From positions 1,131,273 through 1,195,272 of the forward strand of contig NZ_GL622241.1 in NCBI RefSeq assembly GCF_000185365.1: 64,000 bases of DNA, given 5' to 3'. The DNA comes from Enterococcus italicus DSM 15952. GTDB lineage: Bacteria > Bacillota > Bacilli > Lactobacillales > Enterococcaceae. A program made the position numbers and the translations under genes. This document shows positions 18,693-27,879 of this stretch, piece by piece; position 1 is the stretch's first letter, and every line of letters starts with the position of its first letter. The notes beneath the pieces were generated by a model. It did no database searches. It saw nothing but the letters and a program-made list of their open reading frames with translations, and had not been told where the DNA came from.

Positions 18693-20771
18693 ATGGCATA
18701 TAAGTACTTAGTCATTGTAGAATCACCAGCTAAAGCCAAAACAATCGAAAAATATCTCGGTAGAAACTATAAAGTCGTAGCTAGTGTCGGACATATTCGT
18801 GACTTACCTAAAAGTAAAATGGGGATTGATGTGGAGAACAACTACGAGCCTCATTACATTTCGATTCGTGGTAAGGGAGATATCATCAAAAATCTGCGAA
18901 GCGCAGCTAAAAAAGCACAAAAAGTCTATCTCGCAAGTGACCCGGATAGAGAAGGGGAAGCCATTGCTTGGCATTTGGCGTTTTTGCTCGGCTTGGATTT
19001 GAATGATAAAAATCGGGTAGTATTCAATGAAATTACGAAAGATGCTGTAAAAGCAGCCTTTAAAGAGCCTCGCTCCATAAATTTAAATCTTGTTGACGCA
19101 CAACAAGCGCGTCGGGTGCTGGATCGTTTGGTAGGGTATTCAATTAGCCCAATCTTATGGAAAAAAGTCAAAAAAGGCTTGAGTGCTGGTCGGGTACAGT
19201 CTGTAGCGTTAAAAATGATTATCGACCGCGAGAAAGAGATTCGGAAATTTGAACCAGAAGAATATTGGAGCATTGACGGTAATTTTAAAAAAGAAAAGAA
19301 AAAATTTAAAGCGAACTTTTGGGGTGTGGATGGCAAGAAGCGTAAACTAAGCACAGCTGCGGATGTGAAAGAAGTGACGCAAAAAATCACCTCTAAAGAC
19401 TACGACGTTACCAAAGTTGAAAAACAAGAGCGCAAACGCAATCCAGCAGCACCGTTTACGACAAGTAGTATGCAACAAGAAGCAGCTCGTAAGTTGAATT
19501 TCCGGACGAGAAAGACCATGATGGTAGCACAACAACTCTATGAAGGAATTGCATTAGGAAAACAAGGGACTGTCGGCTTGATTACTTATATGCGTACCGA
19601 TTCTAAGCGTATCGCGGACTCAGCGAAACAAGAAGCAGCGACTTTTATTGAAGAAACGTATGGCAGTGAATACGCAGCACACTCAAATAAGGCGATCAAA
19701 AATGCGCAAGGTGCACAAGATGCCCATGAAGCTATTCGACCAACAAGCGCACTCCGGACACCTGAGCAAATGGAAACATATTTAGACAAGGATCAAATGA
19801 AATTGTATCGGTTAATTTGGTCACGTTTTGTGGCTAGTCAAATGAAACCAGCAATTTTGGACACAATGAAGGTGACGCTTGTTCAAAATGGTGTGACGTT
19901 TATTGCCAATGGTTCTAAAATAAAATTCCACGGATTTATGAAAGTCTATGTCGAAGGACGAGACGATGGCAAAGAAGACAAAGAAAATATTTTGCCAGAG
20001 TTGCTCGAAGGAGACAAGGTTCAATCTGTTGATATCGAGCCAAAACAACACTTTACCCAACCACCGGCCCGATTTAGTGAAGCGACATTGATTCGTACAT
20101 TGGAAGAAAATGGTGTCGGTCGACCATCGACCTATGCACCAACTTTGGATACCATTCAACGACGTTACTATGTCAAATTAGCTCAAAAGCGCTTTGAACC
20201 AACTGAACTTGGCGAAATTGTAAATGGGCTAATTGAGGAATTTTTCCCACGTATTGTAGACAGTCATTTTACGGCTGAGATGGAAAAAGACTTAGATAGT
20301 GTGGAAGAAGGCAAGGAGCAATGGATCAAAGTTGTAGATCGTTTCTATCGACCGTTTGAGACAGAGTTAACCAAAGCCGAAGAAGGTATTGAAAAAATTC
20401 AGATCAAGGATGAACCGGCAGGATTTGACTGTGAACTATGTGGGCATCCGATGGTCATTAAATTAGGCAAATATGGTAAATTTTACGCTTGTAGTAATTT
20501 CCCAGATTGCCGTAATACAAAACCAATCATCAAAGAGATTGGAGTGGAATGTCCAGTCTGTCACCAAGGTCAAGTAGTTGAGCGGAAATCTAAGAAGAAC
20601 CGAATTTTCTATGGTTGTAGCAATTACCCGACGTGTGAATTTACGTCATGGGATAAACCAGTGGGGCGTTCTTGTCCAAAATGTGACCATTATTTAGTTG
20701 AGAAAAAAGTGAAGGGCGGCAAGCAAGTCATCTGTCCTGAAGGGGATTATGAAGAAGCAGTCCAAAAATAG
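18693..20771 (+). CDS. topA: DNA topoisomerase I
   Basis: Type IA topoisomerase, 692 aa, relaxing negative supercoils. Seen: a TOPRIM domain at the start ([19 protein letters not shown] region, then [12 protein letters not shown]), the active-site Tyr in [10 protein letters not shown] (about 300), and C-terminal zinc ribbons (CELCGHP..C..C and CPVCHQG..C..C; a third, CPKC, has only one later Cys). ATG 18693 is used: GGGAAGGAG at 18675-18682 lies upstream, and the earlier ATG 18672 would precede it. GCCAT at 18682-18686 is complementary to the ATGGC of the start codon, so a short hairpin may mask initiation. Confidence 0.97.
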   Translation: MAYKYLVIVESPAKAKTIEKYLGRNYKVVASVGHIRDLPKSKMGIDVENNYEPHYISIRGKGDIIKNLRSAAKKAQKVYLASDPDREGEAIAWHLAFLLGLDLNDKNRVVFNEITKDAVKAAFKEPRSINLNLVDAQQARRVLDRLVGYSISPILWKKVKKGLSAGRVQSVALKMIIDREKEIRKFEPEEYWSIDGNFKKEKKKFKANFWGVDGKKRKLSTAADVKEVTQKITSKDYDVTKVEKQERKRNPAAPFTTSSMQQEAARKLNFRTRKTMMVAQQLYEGIALGKQGTVGLITYMRTDSKRIADSAKQEAATFIEETYGSEYAAHSNKAIKNAQGAQDAHEAIRPTSALRTPEQMETYLDKDQMKLYRLIWSRFVASQMKPAILDTMKVTLVQNGVTFIANGSKIKFHGFMKVYVEGRDDGKEDKENILPELLEGDKVQSVDIEPKQHFTQPPARFSEATLIRTLEENGVGRPSTYAPTLDTIQRRYYVKLAQKRFEPTELGEIVNGLIEEFFPRIVDSHFTAEMEKDLDSVEEGKEQWIKVVDRFYRPFETELTKAEEGIEKIQIKDEPAGFDCELCGHPMVIKLGKYGKFYACSNFPDCRNTKPIIKEIGVECPVCHQGQVVERKSKKNRIFYGCSNYPTCEFTSWDKPVGRSCPKCDHYLVEKKVKGGKQVICPEGDYEEAVQK

Positions 20772-20790
20772 AAAGTATGAGGAGTTATCT

Positions 20791-22143
20791 ATGGAAAGTG
20801 TAAATGTTATTGGAGCCGGACTGGCTGGAAGTGAAGCTGCATGGCAAGTAGCCCAAGCAGGTGTACCTGTGCGCTTATATGAAATGCGCCCAGTGAAGTC
20901 AACAGAGGCTCATCATACAGCAAATTTTGCGGAATTGGTTTGTTCCAATTCTTTACGTGGCAATAGCCTAGCAAATGCGGTCGGTGTTTTGAAAGAAGAG
21001 ATGCGTCGTTTACATTCGGTCGTAATTACTTCAGCCGATCAAACAGCTGTGCCAGCTGGCGGAGCGTTAGCTGTGGACCGCGATTCATTTTCTGAATTGA
21101 TTACTAAACGCGTCAAAGATCATCCGCTAGTGACCGTCATTAGTGAGGAAATTACTGAGATTCCAGCAGGCTTAACGATTATCGCGACTGGCCCACTAAC
21201 TTCAGCACCACTAGCCCAAGCAATTCGTGAGTTTAACGGATCGGATGGATTTTATTTTTATGATGCGGCGGCACCTATCATAGACAAAAACTCCATCGAC
21301 ATGAATAAAGTCTACTTGAAGTCAAGATATGATAAAGGGGAAGCTGCTTACTTAAATTGTCCAATGACCAAAGAAGAGTTCGAGGCTTTTCGTGAGGAAC
21401 TCATTCATGCGGAAGTGGCACCTTTAAAAGAATTTGAAAAGGAAAAATATTTTGAAGGCTGTATGCCAATCGAAGTGATGGCTAACCGTGGTCCGAAAAC
21501 AATGTTATTTGGACCAATGAAACCGGTTGGATTGGAAGATCCTAAGACAGGCAAACGGCCATATGCTGTCATTCAATTACGACAAGATAATGCGGTGGCT
21601 TCACTGTATAATATCGTTGGCTTCCAAACACACTTGAAATGGGGCGAACAAAAGCGGGTCTTTCGCATGATTCCGGGCTTAGAAAATGCCGAAATCGTTC
21701 GCTATGGCGTGATGCATCGCAATAGTTTTATGAATGCACCTGAATTGTTGCAACAAACGTATCAATCTCGTTTGCGGGATGACTTGTTCTTTGCTGGTCA
21801 AATGACAGGAGTCGAAGGATATGTAGAAAGTGCAGCGAGTGGACTAGTAGCTGGGATGAATGCTGCTCGTCTTGCTAAAGGGCAAGAGCCGATTATTTTT
21901 CCACAAGAGACAGCAATTGGTTCAATGGCGTATTACATTACGCATGCTTCTGGCAAACATTTCCAACCGATGAATGCCAACTTTGGTCTATTTCCTGAAT
22001 TACCAGAGCGGATTCGCGACAAAAAAGGTCGTTATGAAGCATTGGCTAATCGGGCATTGACTGCATTAGAAGAAGTAACAAAAGAAATAACGGCTACAAA
22101 TCCTACTTGGGCGATGCATGACGATAGGAGTGTAGAGCAATGA
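20791..22143 (+). CDS. trmFO: tRNA (uracil-5-)-methyltransferase TrmFO (folate/FAD-dependent)
   Basis: Makes ribothymidine at tRNA position 54 using methylene-tetrahydrofolate and FADH2. 450 aa. Seen: the FAD-binding [17 protein letters not shown] at the N-terminus, [14 protein letters not shown] (about 30-43), [10 protein letters not shown] and [17 protein letters not shown] near 340-356. GAGGAG at 20779-20784 fixes ATG 20791, 19 bases after topA. The topA-trmFO order is standard in Firmicutes. Its stop overlaps the ATG of the interrupted gene downstream. Confidence 0.96.
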   Translation: MESVNVIGAGLAGSEAAWQVAQAGVPVRLYEMRPVKSTEAHHTANFAELVCSNSLRGNSLANAVGVLKEEMRRLHSVVITSADQTAVPAGGALAVDRDSFSELITKRVKDHPLVTVISEEITEIPAGLTIIATGPLTSAPLAQAIREFNGSDGFYFYDAAAPIIDKNSIDMNKVYLKSRYDKGEAAYLNCPMTKEEFEAFREELIHAEVAPLKEFEKEKYFEGCMPIEVMANRGPKTMLFGPMKPVGLEDPKTGKRPYAVIQLRQDNAVASLYNIVGFQTHLKWGEQKRVFRMIPGLENAEIVRYGVMHRNSFMNAPELLQQTYQSRLRDDLFFAGQMTGVEGYVESAASGLVAGMNAARLAKGQEPIIFPQETAIGSMAYYITHASGKHFQPMNANFGLFPELPERIRDKKGRYEALANRALTALEEVTKEITATNPTWAMHDDRSVEQ

Positions 22144-22436
22144 CAAAACTTGATTTTGTCGGTCAAGATTATTTATTTGATTTTGGAGAAAACGCAAAGT
22201 ATTAATTATATTTTGAGAATGAAGACGAGTTAACTGTGACAGTTGTAGAAGATGCGAATTATGCTGCACGAACGGTGAATCACTTTAAGCCACAAATCAC
22301 CCATTTACAAGATACGTTGTATTTGATTACTTGGGTAGAAGAAGATACAGGCAATACAGTGACGCATATCGATGCTTTTGTTCGTGGTATTTCTTATACG
22401 AACATCACAGATTTGGCTCCAAAAAGTTTTTGGTGA
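22140..22436 (+). pseudogene. MoaF-like small protein gene interrupted by an in-frame TAA
   Basis: Read from ATG 22140 (overlapping the trmFO stop as ATGA) the frame runs [21 protein letters not shown], meets TAA at 22203-22205, and continues in the same frame for 77 more codons to TGA at 22434-22436. The continuation (LYFENEDEL, then ITWVEEDTGNTVTHIDAF) reads as one globular beta-rich protein of about 98 residues. I associate it with the MoaF-like C-terminal domain family. No frameshift is needed: a single base change restores it. An internal GTG at 22236 has no good ribosome binding site. Alternatives are a sequencing error or a genuinely shorter product. Confidence 0.65.
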
Positions 22437-22500
22437 CTAAAAGGTTTGATCACAAAGGAAACTAGTATCGTTCATCACTACAGGAATTGTTTTAAATTCA

Positions 22501-22538
22501 AAAATAACCACAGGAATCGCTTCCTGTGGTTATTTTTT
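22501..22538 (+). terminator. Terminator after trmFO and the interrupted gene
   Basis: A 16-bp perfect stem (22501-22516 with 22521-22536), a four-base loop, and flanking A and T runs. Confidence 0.92.
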
Positions 22539-22553
22539 ATTTTTTGATACTCC

Positions 22554-22582
22554 TTGTCATGGAACGTGGCTTAAGCTATGAT
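22554..22582 (+). promoter_or_regulatory. Promoter for the NfeD-flotillin operon
   Basis: TTGTCA (22554-22559), a 17-base spacer and TATGAT (22577-22582), just after a terminator and about 30 bases before the first gene. Confidence 0.75.
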
Positions 22583-22610
22583 GACTATATAGAGAGGACT
22601 GGGATGCACG

Positions 22611-23003
22611 ATGATCGAACAACTAATGAATTCGCTTAACCAACTGACTGATACTGCGAGATATGGTGCGTATGCTATTTTGCTAGTGACCGCTTTGATA
22701 CTTTTTTCGCTCATATTGATGCCGTTTATGTATCTTTACAATCGGCTGACCGACAAAAATCAATCGAATGTGTTGGCGCAAAAAGATTATGTTATTGGGG
22801 AATTGACGGAAAGAATTAGTGGAGATTCCTTTGGGGAAGTACGTGAAATCGGAAGTGGGGATGCATCGAGTGTCTATCCAGCACGATTCTATAGAGAAGA
22901 AGATCGACAAAAGCAACAAGGCTTGCCAGTTGGAACCAAAGTACTAATTATTGATTTTGATCAAGCTGGTGTGGCATTGGTAGTAAAAGCAACTAATTAT
23001 TAA
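22611..23003 (+). CDS. NfeD-like membrane protein (YuaF-like)
   Basis: 130 aa. One strong hydrophobic segment (about 18-42) is followed by a soluble domain (about 70-130, ending VGTKVLIIDFDQAGVALVVKA) that fits the NfeD OB-fold. NfeD proteins are partners of flotillins in membrane microdomains, and the next gene, 15 bases on, is a flotillin. This mirrors yuaF-floT of B. subtilis. Assignment rests on size, topology and this neighbour rather than a catalytic motif. Confidence 0.75.
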   Translation: MIEQLMNSLNQLTDTARYGAYAILLVTALILFSLILMPFMYLYNRLTDKNQSNVLAQKDYVIGELTERISGDSFGEVREIGSGDASSVYPARFYREEDRQKQQGLPVGTKVLIIDFDQAGVALVVKATNY

Positions 23004-23018
23004 GGGAGATGAAAGTAC

Positions 23019-24446
23019 ATGGTATTTGATTTGTTAGAAAGTCCGATTTTTTGGGTAGTGTTACTTGTTTTAGCAATTGTCGCATTTTTAATGATTCGCT
23101 ATCGGATTGGGAAGCCGGATGAAGCATTAATTGTGACGGGGTCATTTTTGGGGAAAGATGGCATTAAAATTTTAAAAAATAGTGGAACCTTCGTGATTCC
23201 AATCGTGCAAAAGGCTCATACACTGAGTTTATTGACTCACAAATTAGAGATTGGTACACCGGAAGTTTATACGGAACAAGGCGTACCGATTAAAGCAAGT
23301 GCTACTGTGCTAGTAAAAATTGGCAACAGTGTCGAAGCAATTAAAACGGCTGCTGAACAATACTTAGGGAAATCCACAGCCGAATTAGAAGATGAAGCCC
23401 AAGAGGTATTAGAGGGTCATTTGCGCGCGATTCTAGGGACAATGACCGTTGAAGCTATCTACAAAAACCGTGATGACTTTGCTGAACAAGTCCAAGAAGT
23501 CGCCTCTACTGACTTGAGAAAAATGGGACTTGAAATTGTCTCATTTACGATTAAAGACGTGAGTGATCCGAATGGTTACTTAGAAGCTTTAGGTCGCCCT
23601 CAGATTGCTGAAGTAAAGAAAAATGCAGAGGTAGCTGAGTCAAATGCGCTAAGAGAAACACGGATCAAACAAGCGGCAAATGAGCAGTTAGCACAACAAG
23701 AAGAAATTCGCCGTCGGACAGAAATCGCCGAAGCCAATAAAGACATGGCGCTAAAAGAAGCACAGTACAAGCAAGAGCGTGAAGTGGCCGATGCGAAAGC
23801 AGAGCAAATTGCCGTCGTCGAAAAAATGAAAGTAAACTTAATTGAACAAGATAAAAATATCGAAATTCAGTCAAAACAAGCAGAATTGACTGAAAAAGAA
23901 TTGACAGCTACCGTCAGAAAACAAGCCGAAGCTGACAAATATGTCGTCGAACAACAAGCTTTGGCAAGTAAAGCACGAGAAATTGCCCAGGCCGAAGCCG
24001 AAGCAGAAAAAGTCCGCTTAGCAGCCCAAGCCGAAGCAGAGCGAATTGCCAAAATTGGGGAAGCAGAATCTGAAAAAATCATCAAGGTCGGTTTGGCCGA
24101 AGCAGAAAGCCAAGAAAAAATGGCTGTCGCCTTACAAAAACTGAACGAAGCTGGGGTATTAATTGAATTTATCAAAGTCTTACCAGCGATTGCAAAAGAA
24201 GTCAATGCACCAATTAGCAACATTGATAAGATTGTAAGTTTTGGTAATGGAGATGGCGTGCATGAAATGGGACAAGCTGGTTTGGCGCGAACGTTTGATA
24301 CAATCAAAGAAACTACTGGTCTAGATTTAGTTTCATTGATTAATGATTCAATGGCCGTTAATAAGGGAAATAAAGAGTTAGTTGAAGCTGTCAAAGAGCA
24401 TCAAGCAACTGGCTCTGAGGTAAAACAAGAGCAAGAAACGCGATAA
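23019..24446 (+). CDS. floT: Flotillin family scaffold protein
   Basis: 475-aa membrane-associated SPFH/PHB protein organising lipid microdomains. Seen: an N-terminal hydrophobic segment (about 8-26), the SPFH domain (about 40-200, including GVPIKASATVLVKIG and EGHLRAILGTM), a long Ala/Glu/Lys/Gln-rich coiled coil (about 210-385) with repeated EAEA-type flotillin motifs, and a C-terminal tail. AGGGAGATGAAAG precedes the ATG. It is the second gene of a two-gene operon ended by the terminator at 24504. Confidence 0.93.
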   Translation: MVFDLLESPIFWVVLLVLAIVAFLMIRYRIGKPDEALIVTGSFLGKDGIKILKNSGTFVIPIVQKAHTLSLLTHKLEIGTPEVYTEQGVPIKASATVLVKIGNSVEAIKTAAEQYLGKSTAELEDEAQEVLEGHLRAILGTMTVEAIYKNRDDFAEQVQEVASTDLRKMGLEIVSFTIKDVSDPNGYLEALGRPQIAEVKKNAEVAESNALRETRIKQAANEQLAQQEEIRRRTEIAEANKDMALKEAQYKQEREVADAKAEQIAVVEKMKVNLIEQDKNIEIQSKQAELTEKELTATVRKQAEADKYVVEQQALASKAREIAQAEAEAEKVRLAAQAEAERIAKIGEAESEKIIKVGLAEAESQEKMAVALQKLNEAGVLIEFIKVLPAIAKEVNAPISNIDKIVSFGNGDGVHEMGQAGLARTFDTIKETTGLDLVSLINDSMAVNKGNKELVEAVKEHQATGSEVKQEQETR

Positions 24447-24503
24447 AAACAGTTGAGTCCAAAAATAAGCGGTTTAACTGATTATCGAATCATTTATAGT
24501 AAG

Positions 24504-24537
24504 AGAGTGTGACGAACGGTTGTCACACTCTTTTTTT
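24504..24537 (+). terminator. Terminator after the flotillin gene
   Basis: AGAGTGTGAC (24504-24513) pairs perfectly with GTCACACTCT (24522-24531), followed by a T-run. Confidence 0.92.
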
Positions 24538-24563
24538 CATAAATCTGATAGTAAACTGGCAAA

Positions 24564-24671
24564 TAGCAGCCGAACCCTCTGCAACGCTACGTCTTTTTAT
24601 GCTGAGTGAAAGACACTCATCAAAAAAAGAGCTTATCGCTTGAGAGCTAACCGCGCTCGATCTGCTTTTAT
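24564..24671 (+). repeat. Tandem repeat, copy A (120-bp period)
   Basis: The unit begins TAGCAG, then CGAACCCTCTGCAACGCTA (24571 on), includes a 6-bp hairpin TGAGTG-AAAGA-CACTCA, and ends CGCTCGATCTGCTTTTA. It is nearly identical to copy B at 24679-24793: differences are a few bases near 24589-24593, one A in an A-run and a five-base TCGAG present only at the head of copy B. No reading frame runs through it. It lies in the 527-base gap between the flotillin gene and xerC. Confidence 0.9.
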
Positions 24672-24678
24672 CGATGAC

Positions 24679-24793
24679 TAGCAGCTCGAGCGAACCCTCT
24701 GCAACGCTAAGACTTTTTTATGCTGAGTGAAAGACACTCATCAAAAAAAAGAGCTTATCGCTTGAGAGCTAACCGCGCTCGATCTGCTTTTAT
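24679..24793 (+). repeat. Tandem repeat, copy B
   Basis: Second copy of the 24564-24671 unit, offset by 120 bases. The junction (about 24654-24692) forms an imperfect inverted repeat: the end of copy A (CGCTCGATCTGCT) is complementary to the head of copy B (AGCAGCTCGAGCG) except for one base. Confidence 0.9.
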
Positions 24794-24861
24794 TATTAGA
24801 TTTTTTTCATGGAGTTCTTAGCGTATTTTTTTAAATTGTAAGCAAATGGTGAACAATTTAT

Positions 24862-24876
24862 TAAATTCTGACAATT
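24862..24876 (+). promoter_or_regulatory. Candidate CodY box upstream of xerC-hslV-hslU-codY
   Basis: TAAATTCTGACAATT matches the CodY consensus AATTTTCWGAAAATT at 11 of 15 positions, with the central TCTGA intact. It lies four bases before the proposed -35. Autoregulation of codY would be consistent. Confidence 0.35.
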
Positions 24877-24879
24877 TAT

Positions 24880-24908
24880 TTGTTTTTTTTGAAACCGTAT
24901 GCTACATT
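24880..24908 (+). promoter_or_regulatory. Promoter for xerC-hslV-hslU-codY
   Basis: TTGTTT (24880-24885), a 17-base spacer and TACATT (24903-24908) with a TGC extension before the -10. Confidence 0.45.
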
Positions 24909-24973
24909 CTAAACAATCGGATATCTCTCAACAAGATGTCAGAAAGAATAACAACAAGAGTGGATGAGGTGTG

Positions 24974-25906
24974 ATGAATAAAGAGTCATTTGATGAACAA
25001 GAAAACACTCCGTCAATTCAATGGTTTGATGAATTTTCGCAATACCTAATCGTCGAGCGAGGCTATTCTGAAAAAACACAAGCCGCATATGCGGAGGATT
25101 TTTTTCAGTTTTTAGACTTTCTTGAGCAGTCAGGTAGTCGCGATTTTTTAGCGATTGATTATCGAGATGTGCGAATTTATTTAAGCTTTTTAAATGATCA
25201 AGAGTATAGTCGCAACAGCATTAGTCGCAAGGTAGCTAGCTTGCGTTCATTTTATCAATATTTATTGAAGCGGATGGTATTGACTGAAAATCCATTTGCC
25301 TATGTGCATTTAAAAAAGAAAAATCAAAAATTACCACGCTTTTTTTATGAAGACGAGTTGCAACAGCTTTTTGACAGTGTCAAAGGCACCGAGCCACTTG
25401 AGCAAAGGAATCTGGCGTTACTAGAGATTTTGTATGGGTGTGGGTTGCGGGTGAGCGAATGCGCCGCGATTACACTAACATCGATTGATTGGGAACATCA
25501 GATTTTACTTGTGTATGGGAAAGGAAGCAAAGAGCGGATTGTTCCATTTAATGAGCATGCTAATAAAGCAATGAGCCACTATATACAAAATGGTCGTAAA
25601 GAATTACTTACTCAGTTTAAAAAGGAACACGATTACTTATTTGTGAATCATTTAGGGTCACCAGTGACGGCGACAGGTATCGAATATATCTTAAACCAAC
25701 TATTAAAGAGAAGTCAGTTGGATAGTGAGATTCATCCTCATAAGTTGCGCCATACATTTGCCACACATTTGTTAAATAATGGTGCAGACATGCGAACGGT
25801 GCAAGAATTATTGGGGCATGCGAATCTATCCACGACGCAAATCTATGCCCATGTGACAAAAGAATCATTACAAAAAAATTATCGAAAATTTCATCCTAGA
25901 GCATGA
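24974..25906 (+). CDS. xerC: Tyrosine recombinase XerC (CodV)
   Basis: 310 aa. Resolves chromosome dimers at dif with its partner XerD. Seen: an N-terminal SAM-like core-binding domain (about 15-100) and a catalytic domain with Arg in YGCGLRVSE (about 158), Lys in YGKGSKER, HKLRHTFATHLL (His/Arg, about 258), LLGHANLSTTQIYAHV with the nucleophile Tyr (about 292). The start is ATG 24974 after GAGGTG. First gene of the conserved xerC(codV)-hslV-hslU-codY operon, so it is a housekeeping recombinase rather than an integrase. Confidence 0.94.
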   Translation: MNKESFDEQENTPSIQWFDEFSQYLIVERGYSEKTQAAYAEDFFQFLDFLEQSGSRDFLAIDYRDVRIYLSFLNDQEYSRNSISRKVASLRSFYQYLLKRMVLTENPFAYVHLKKKNQKLPRFFYEDELQQLFDSVKGTEPLEQRNLALLEILYGCGLRVSECAAITLTSIDWEHQILLVYGKGSKERIVPFNEHANKAMSHYIQNGRKELLTQFKKEHDYLFVNHLGSPVTATGIEYILNQLLKRSQLDSEIHPHKLRHTFATHLLNNGADMRTVQELLGHANLSTTQIYAHVTKESLQKNYRKFHPRA

Positions 25907-25923
25907 AAGAGGAGGATCATTAA

Positions 25924-26466
25924 ATGGAATCAATGTTTCATTCAACAACAATCTGTGCGGTTGAAAAAGATGGCAAATTCGCAATGGCGGGGGACGGTCA
26001 GGTGACGATGGGCGAACAAATCGTCATGAAAGGGACAGCTAGAAAAGTACGCCGCATTTATAATAATCAAGTAGTTGTCGGCTTTGCCGGTAGTGTTGCG
26101 GATGCCTTTACCTTAGAGGAAAAGTTTGAAGGAAAACTCAATGAATACAACGGCAACTTAACTAGAGCAGCTGTGGAATTAGCGCAAGAATGGCGCACAC
26201 AGCAATCCATGCAAAAATTAGAAGCGATGTTAATCGTGATGAATGAAAAAGAGATGTTGCTCGTCTCTGGTACGGGTGAAGTGATTGCACCTGATGATGG
26301 CATATTAGCGATTGGTTCGGGTGGAAATTATGCCCTTTCTGCGGCTAGAGCAATGAAAGCTTACAGTCCAGCACTTAGCGCGAAAGAAATTGCCGAAAAT
26401 GCGCTAAACATCGCAGCGGACATCTGTGTATTTACCAATCATAATATTATCGTTGAGGAGTTTTAA
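25924..26466 (+). CDS. hslV: ATP-dependent protease peptidase subunit HslV (ClpQ)
   Basis: 180-aa proteasome-like peptidase forming the HslVU protease. Seen: HSTTICAV (about 6-13) with the conserved TT pair, GDGQVTMG, and the family body through SGTGEVI and [14 protein letters not shown]. Six to seven residues precede the TT pair. The nucleophile (Thr after processing, or an N-terminal residue as in Bacillus ClpQ) therefore depends on N-terminal processing. AGGAGG at 25911-25916 supports ATG 25924; a second ATG lies at 25933. hslU starts immediately after. Confidence 0.95.
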   Translation: MESMFHSTTICAVEKDGKFAMAGDGQVTMGEQIVMKGTARKVRRIYNNQVVVGFAGSVADAFTLEEKFEGKLNEYNGNLTRAAVELAQEWRTQQSMQKLEAMLIVMNEKEMLLVSGTGEVIAPDDGILAIGSGGNYALSAARAMKAYSPALSAKEIAENALNIAADICVFTNHNIIVEEF

Positions 26467-26467
26467 G

Positions 26468-27868
26468 ATGAATCAAGAAAAAACACCAAAAGAAATTGTG
26501 CAAGAACTAGATCAATATATTATTGGCCAAGAAAAGGCGAAAAAATCTGTTGCTGTGGCCTTGCGTAATCGTTACCGCCGTTTGCAATTAGATGAAAAGA
26601 TGCAACATGAAGTAACACCCAAAAACATCCTAATGATTGGTCCAACGGGAGTCGGCAAGACTGAAATCGCACGCCGTTTGGCAAAAGTTGTCTCTGCGCC
26701 TTTTATCAAGGTCGAAGCGACAAAGTTTACTGAAGTCGGCTATGTGGGGCGGGATGTCGAATCGATGGTCCGCGATTTGGTTGAGAATGCCATTCAAATC
26801 GTTCGTAAGGAACAATACAGTAGCGTCTACCAACAAGCGGTAAAAAAGGCCAATCGCCGCTTAGTCAAAGCACTTGTTCCAGGAATCAAAAAGGAGCAAA
26901 AGCAAAGCACCAATCCTTACGAGCAAATGATGAGTATCCTTAATACGGCCAATCAGCCCGTCGAAGAACCAAAAGAAGAATTAACGGATGAAATCCGCTC
27001 GAATCGGCAAGCGATTTTTGAGCAGCTGGAACGCGGTGTCCTAGATAACCGTGAAGTAACAATTAAAATTGACGAGCCCAAAGCCCAAGCTGCTCCAATG
27101 AACAATGGACTAGAGCAAATGGGGATTGATTTAAATGAAACATTGGGTGCATTAAAACCCAAGAAAAAAATCGAACGCACAGTCACAGTCAAAGAAGCTC
27201 GTGAGCTATTGGTACAAGAAGAATCATCTAAGTTAGTGAATGATGCCGATATCCATAGCGCCGCCTTAAAACTTGCTGAAGCGAGTGGGATTATTTTTAT
27301 TGATGAAATTGACAAAATCACCTCAAAATCTCAAAGTAACTCTGGTGAAGTTTCTAGAGAAGGGGTACAGCGTGATATTCTCCCAATCGTAGAAGGCTCA
27401 CAAGTAAATACTAAATACGGCACGCTGCAAACGGATCACATCTTATTTGTCGCATCCGGCGCATTCCATTTATCAAAACCAAGCGATTTGATTCCTGAAC
27501 TACAAGGTCGTTTTCCAATTCGCGTAGAGTTAGATGATTTGACGGCAGAGGATTTTGTTAAAATTTTGACTGAACCCAACAATGCTCTAATCAAACAATA
27601 TATTGCTCTACTAGGAACAGAGCACGTCTCAGTTATTTTCACGCAAGAAGCCATTGAGCGAATTGCTCAAATCGCCTTCCAAGTGAACCAAGAAACCGAT
27701 AACATCGGAGCTAGAAGACTACATACTATTTTGGAAAAATTATTGGAAGATTTATTATTTGAAGCAGCAGATATGCAAATGGCTGAAATCACCATTACGG
27801 AAGCCTATGTAAACGAAAAACTAAATGATATCGCCCAAGATGAAGATTTAAGTCGCTATATTTTATAA
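26468..27868 (+). CDS. hslU: ATP-dependent protease ATPase subunit HslU (ClpY)
   Basis: 466-aa AAA+ unfoldase that feeds substrates to HslV. Seen: the N-terminal [15 protein letters not shown], Walker [10 protein letters not shown] (about 57-65), the pore motif GYVGRD (about 91), a long intermediate domain (about 105-240), Walker [11 protein letters not shown] (about 275-284), and a C-terminal domain ending LSRYIL, the tail that docks into HslV. GAGGAG at 26455-26460, inside hslV, supports ATG 26468. The frame is open 42 bases upstream but lacks a ribosome binding site there. Confidence 0.97.
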   Translation: MNQEKTPKEIVQELDQYIIGQEKAKKSVAVALRNRYRRLQLDEKMQHEVTPKNILMIGPTGVGKTEIARRLAKVVSAPFIKVEATKFTEVGYVGRDVESMVRDLVENAIQIVRKEQYSSVYQQAVKKANRRLVKALVPGIKKEQKQSTNPYEQMMSILNTANQPVEEPKEELTDEIRSNRQAIFEQLERGVLDNREVTIKIDEPKAQAAPMNNGLEQMGIDLNETLGALKPKKKIERTVTVKEARELLVQEESSKLVNDADIHSAALKLAEASGIIFIDEIDKITSKSQSNSGEVSREGVQRDILPIVEGSQVNTKYGTLQTDHILFVASGAFHLSKPSDLIPELQGRFPIRVELDDLTAEDFVKILTEPNNALIKQYIALLGTEHVSVIFTQEAIERIAQIAFQVNQETDNIGARRLHTILEKLLEDLLFEAADMQMAEITITEAYVNEKLNDIAQDEDLSRYIL

Positions 27869-27879
27869 GGAGGAATACC

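Noticed and set aside
24564-24793. Tandem repeat as a CRISPR array
   Set aside because: Only two units of over 100 bases with a 7-20 base join; there are no short repeats with unique spacers and no cas genes.
24564-24793. Tandem repeat as an attachment or dif site because xerC is next to it
   Set aside because: No 28-bp dif-like half-site pair was recognised. xerC belongs to the housekeeping codY operon and no integrated element lies between the copies.
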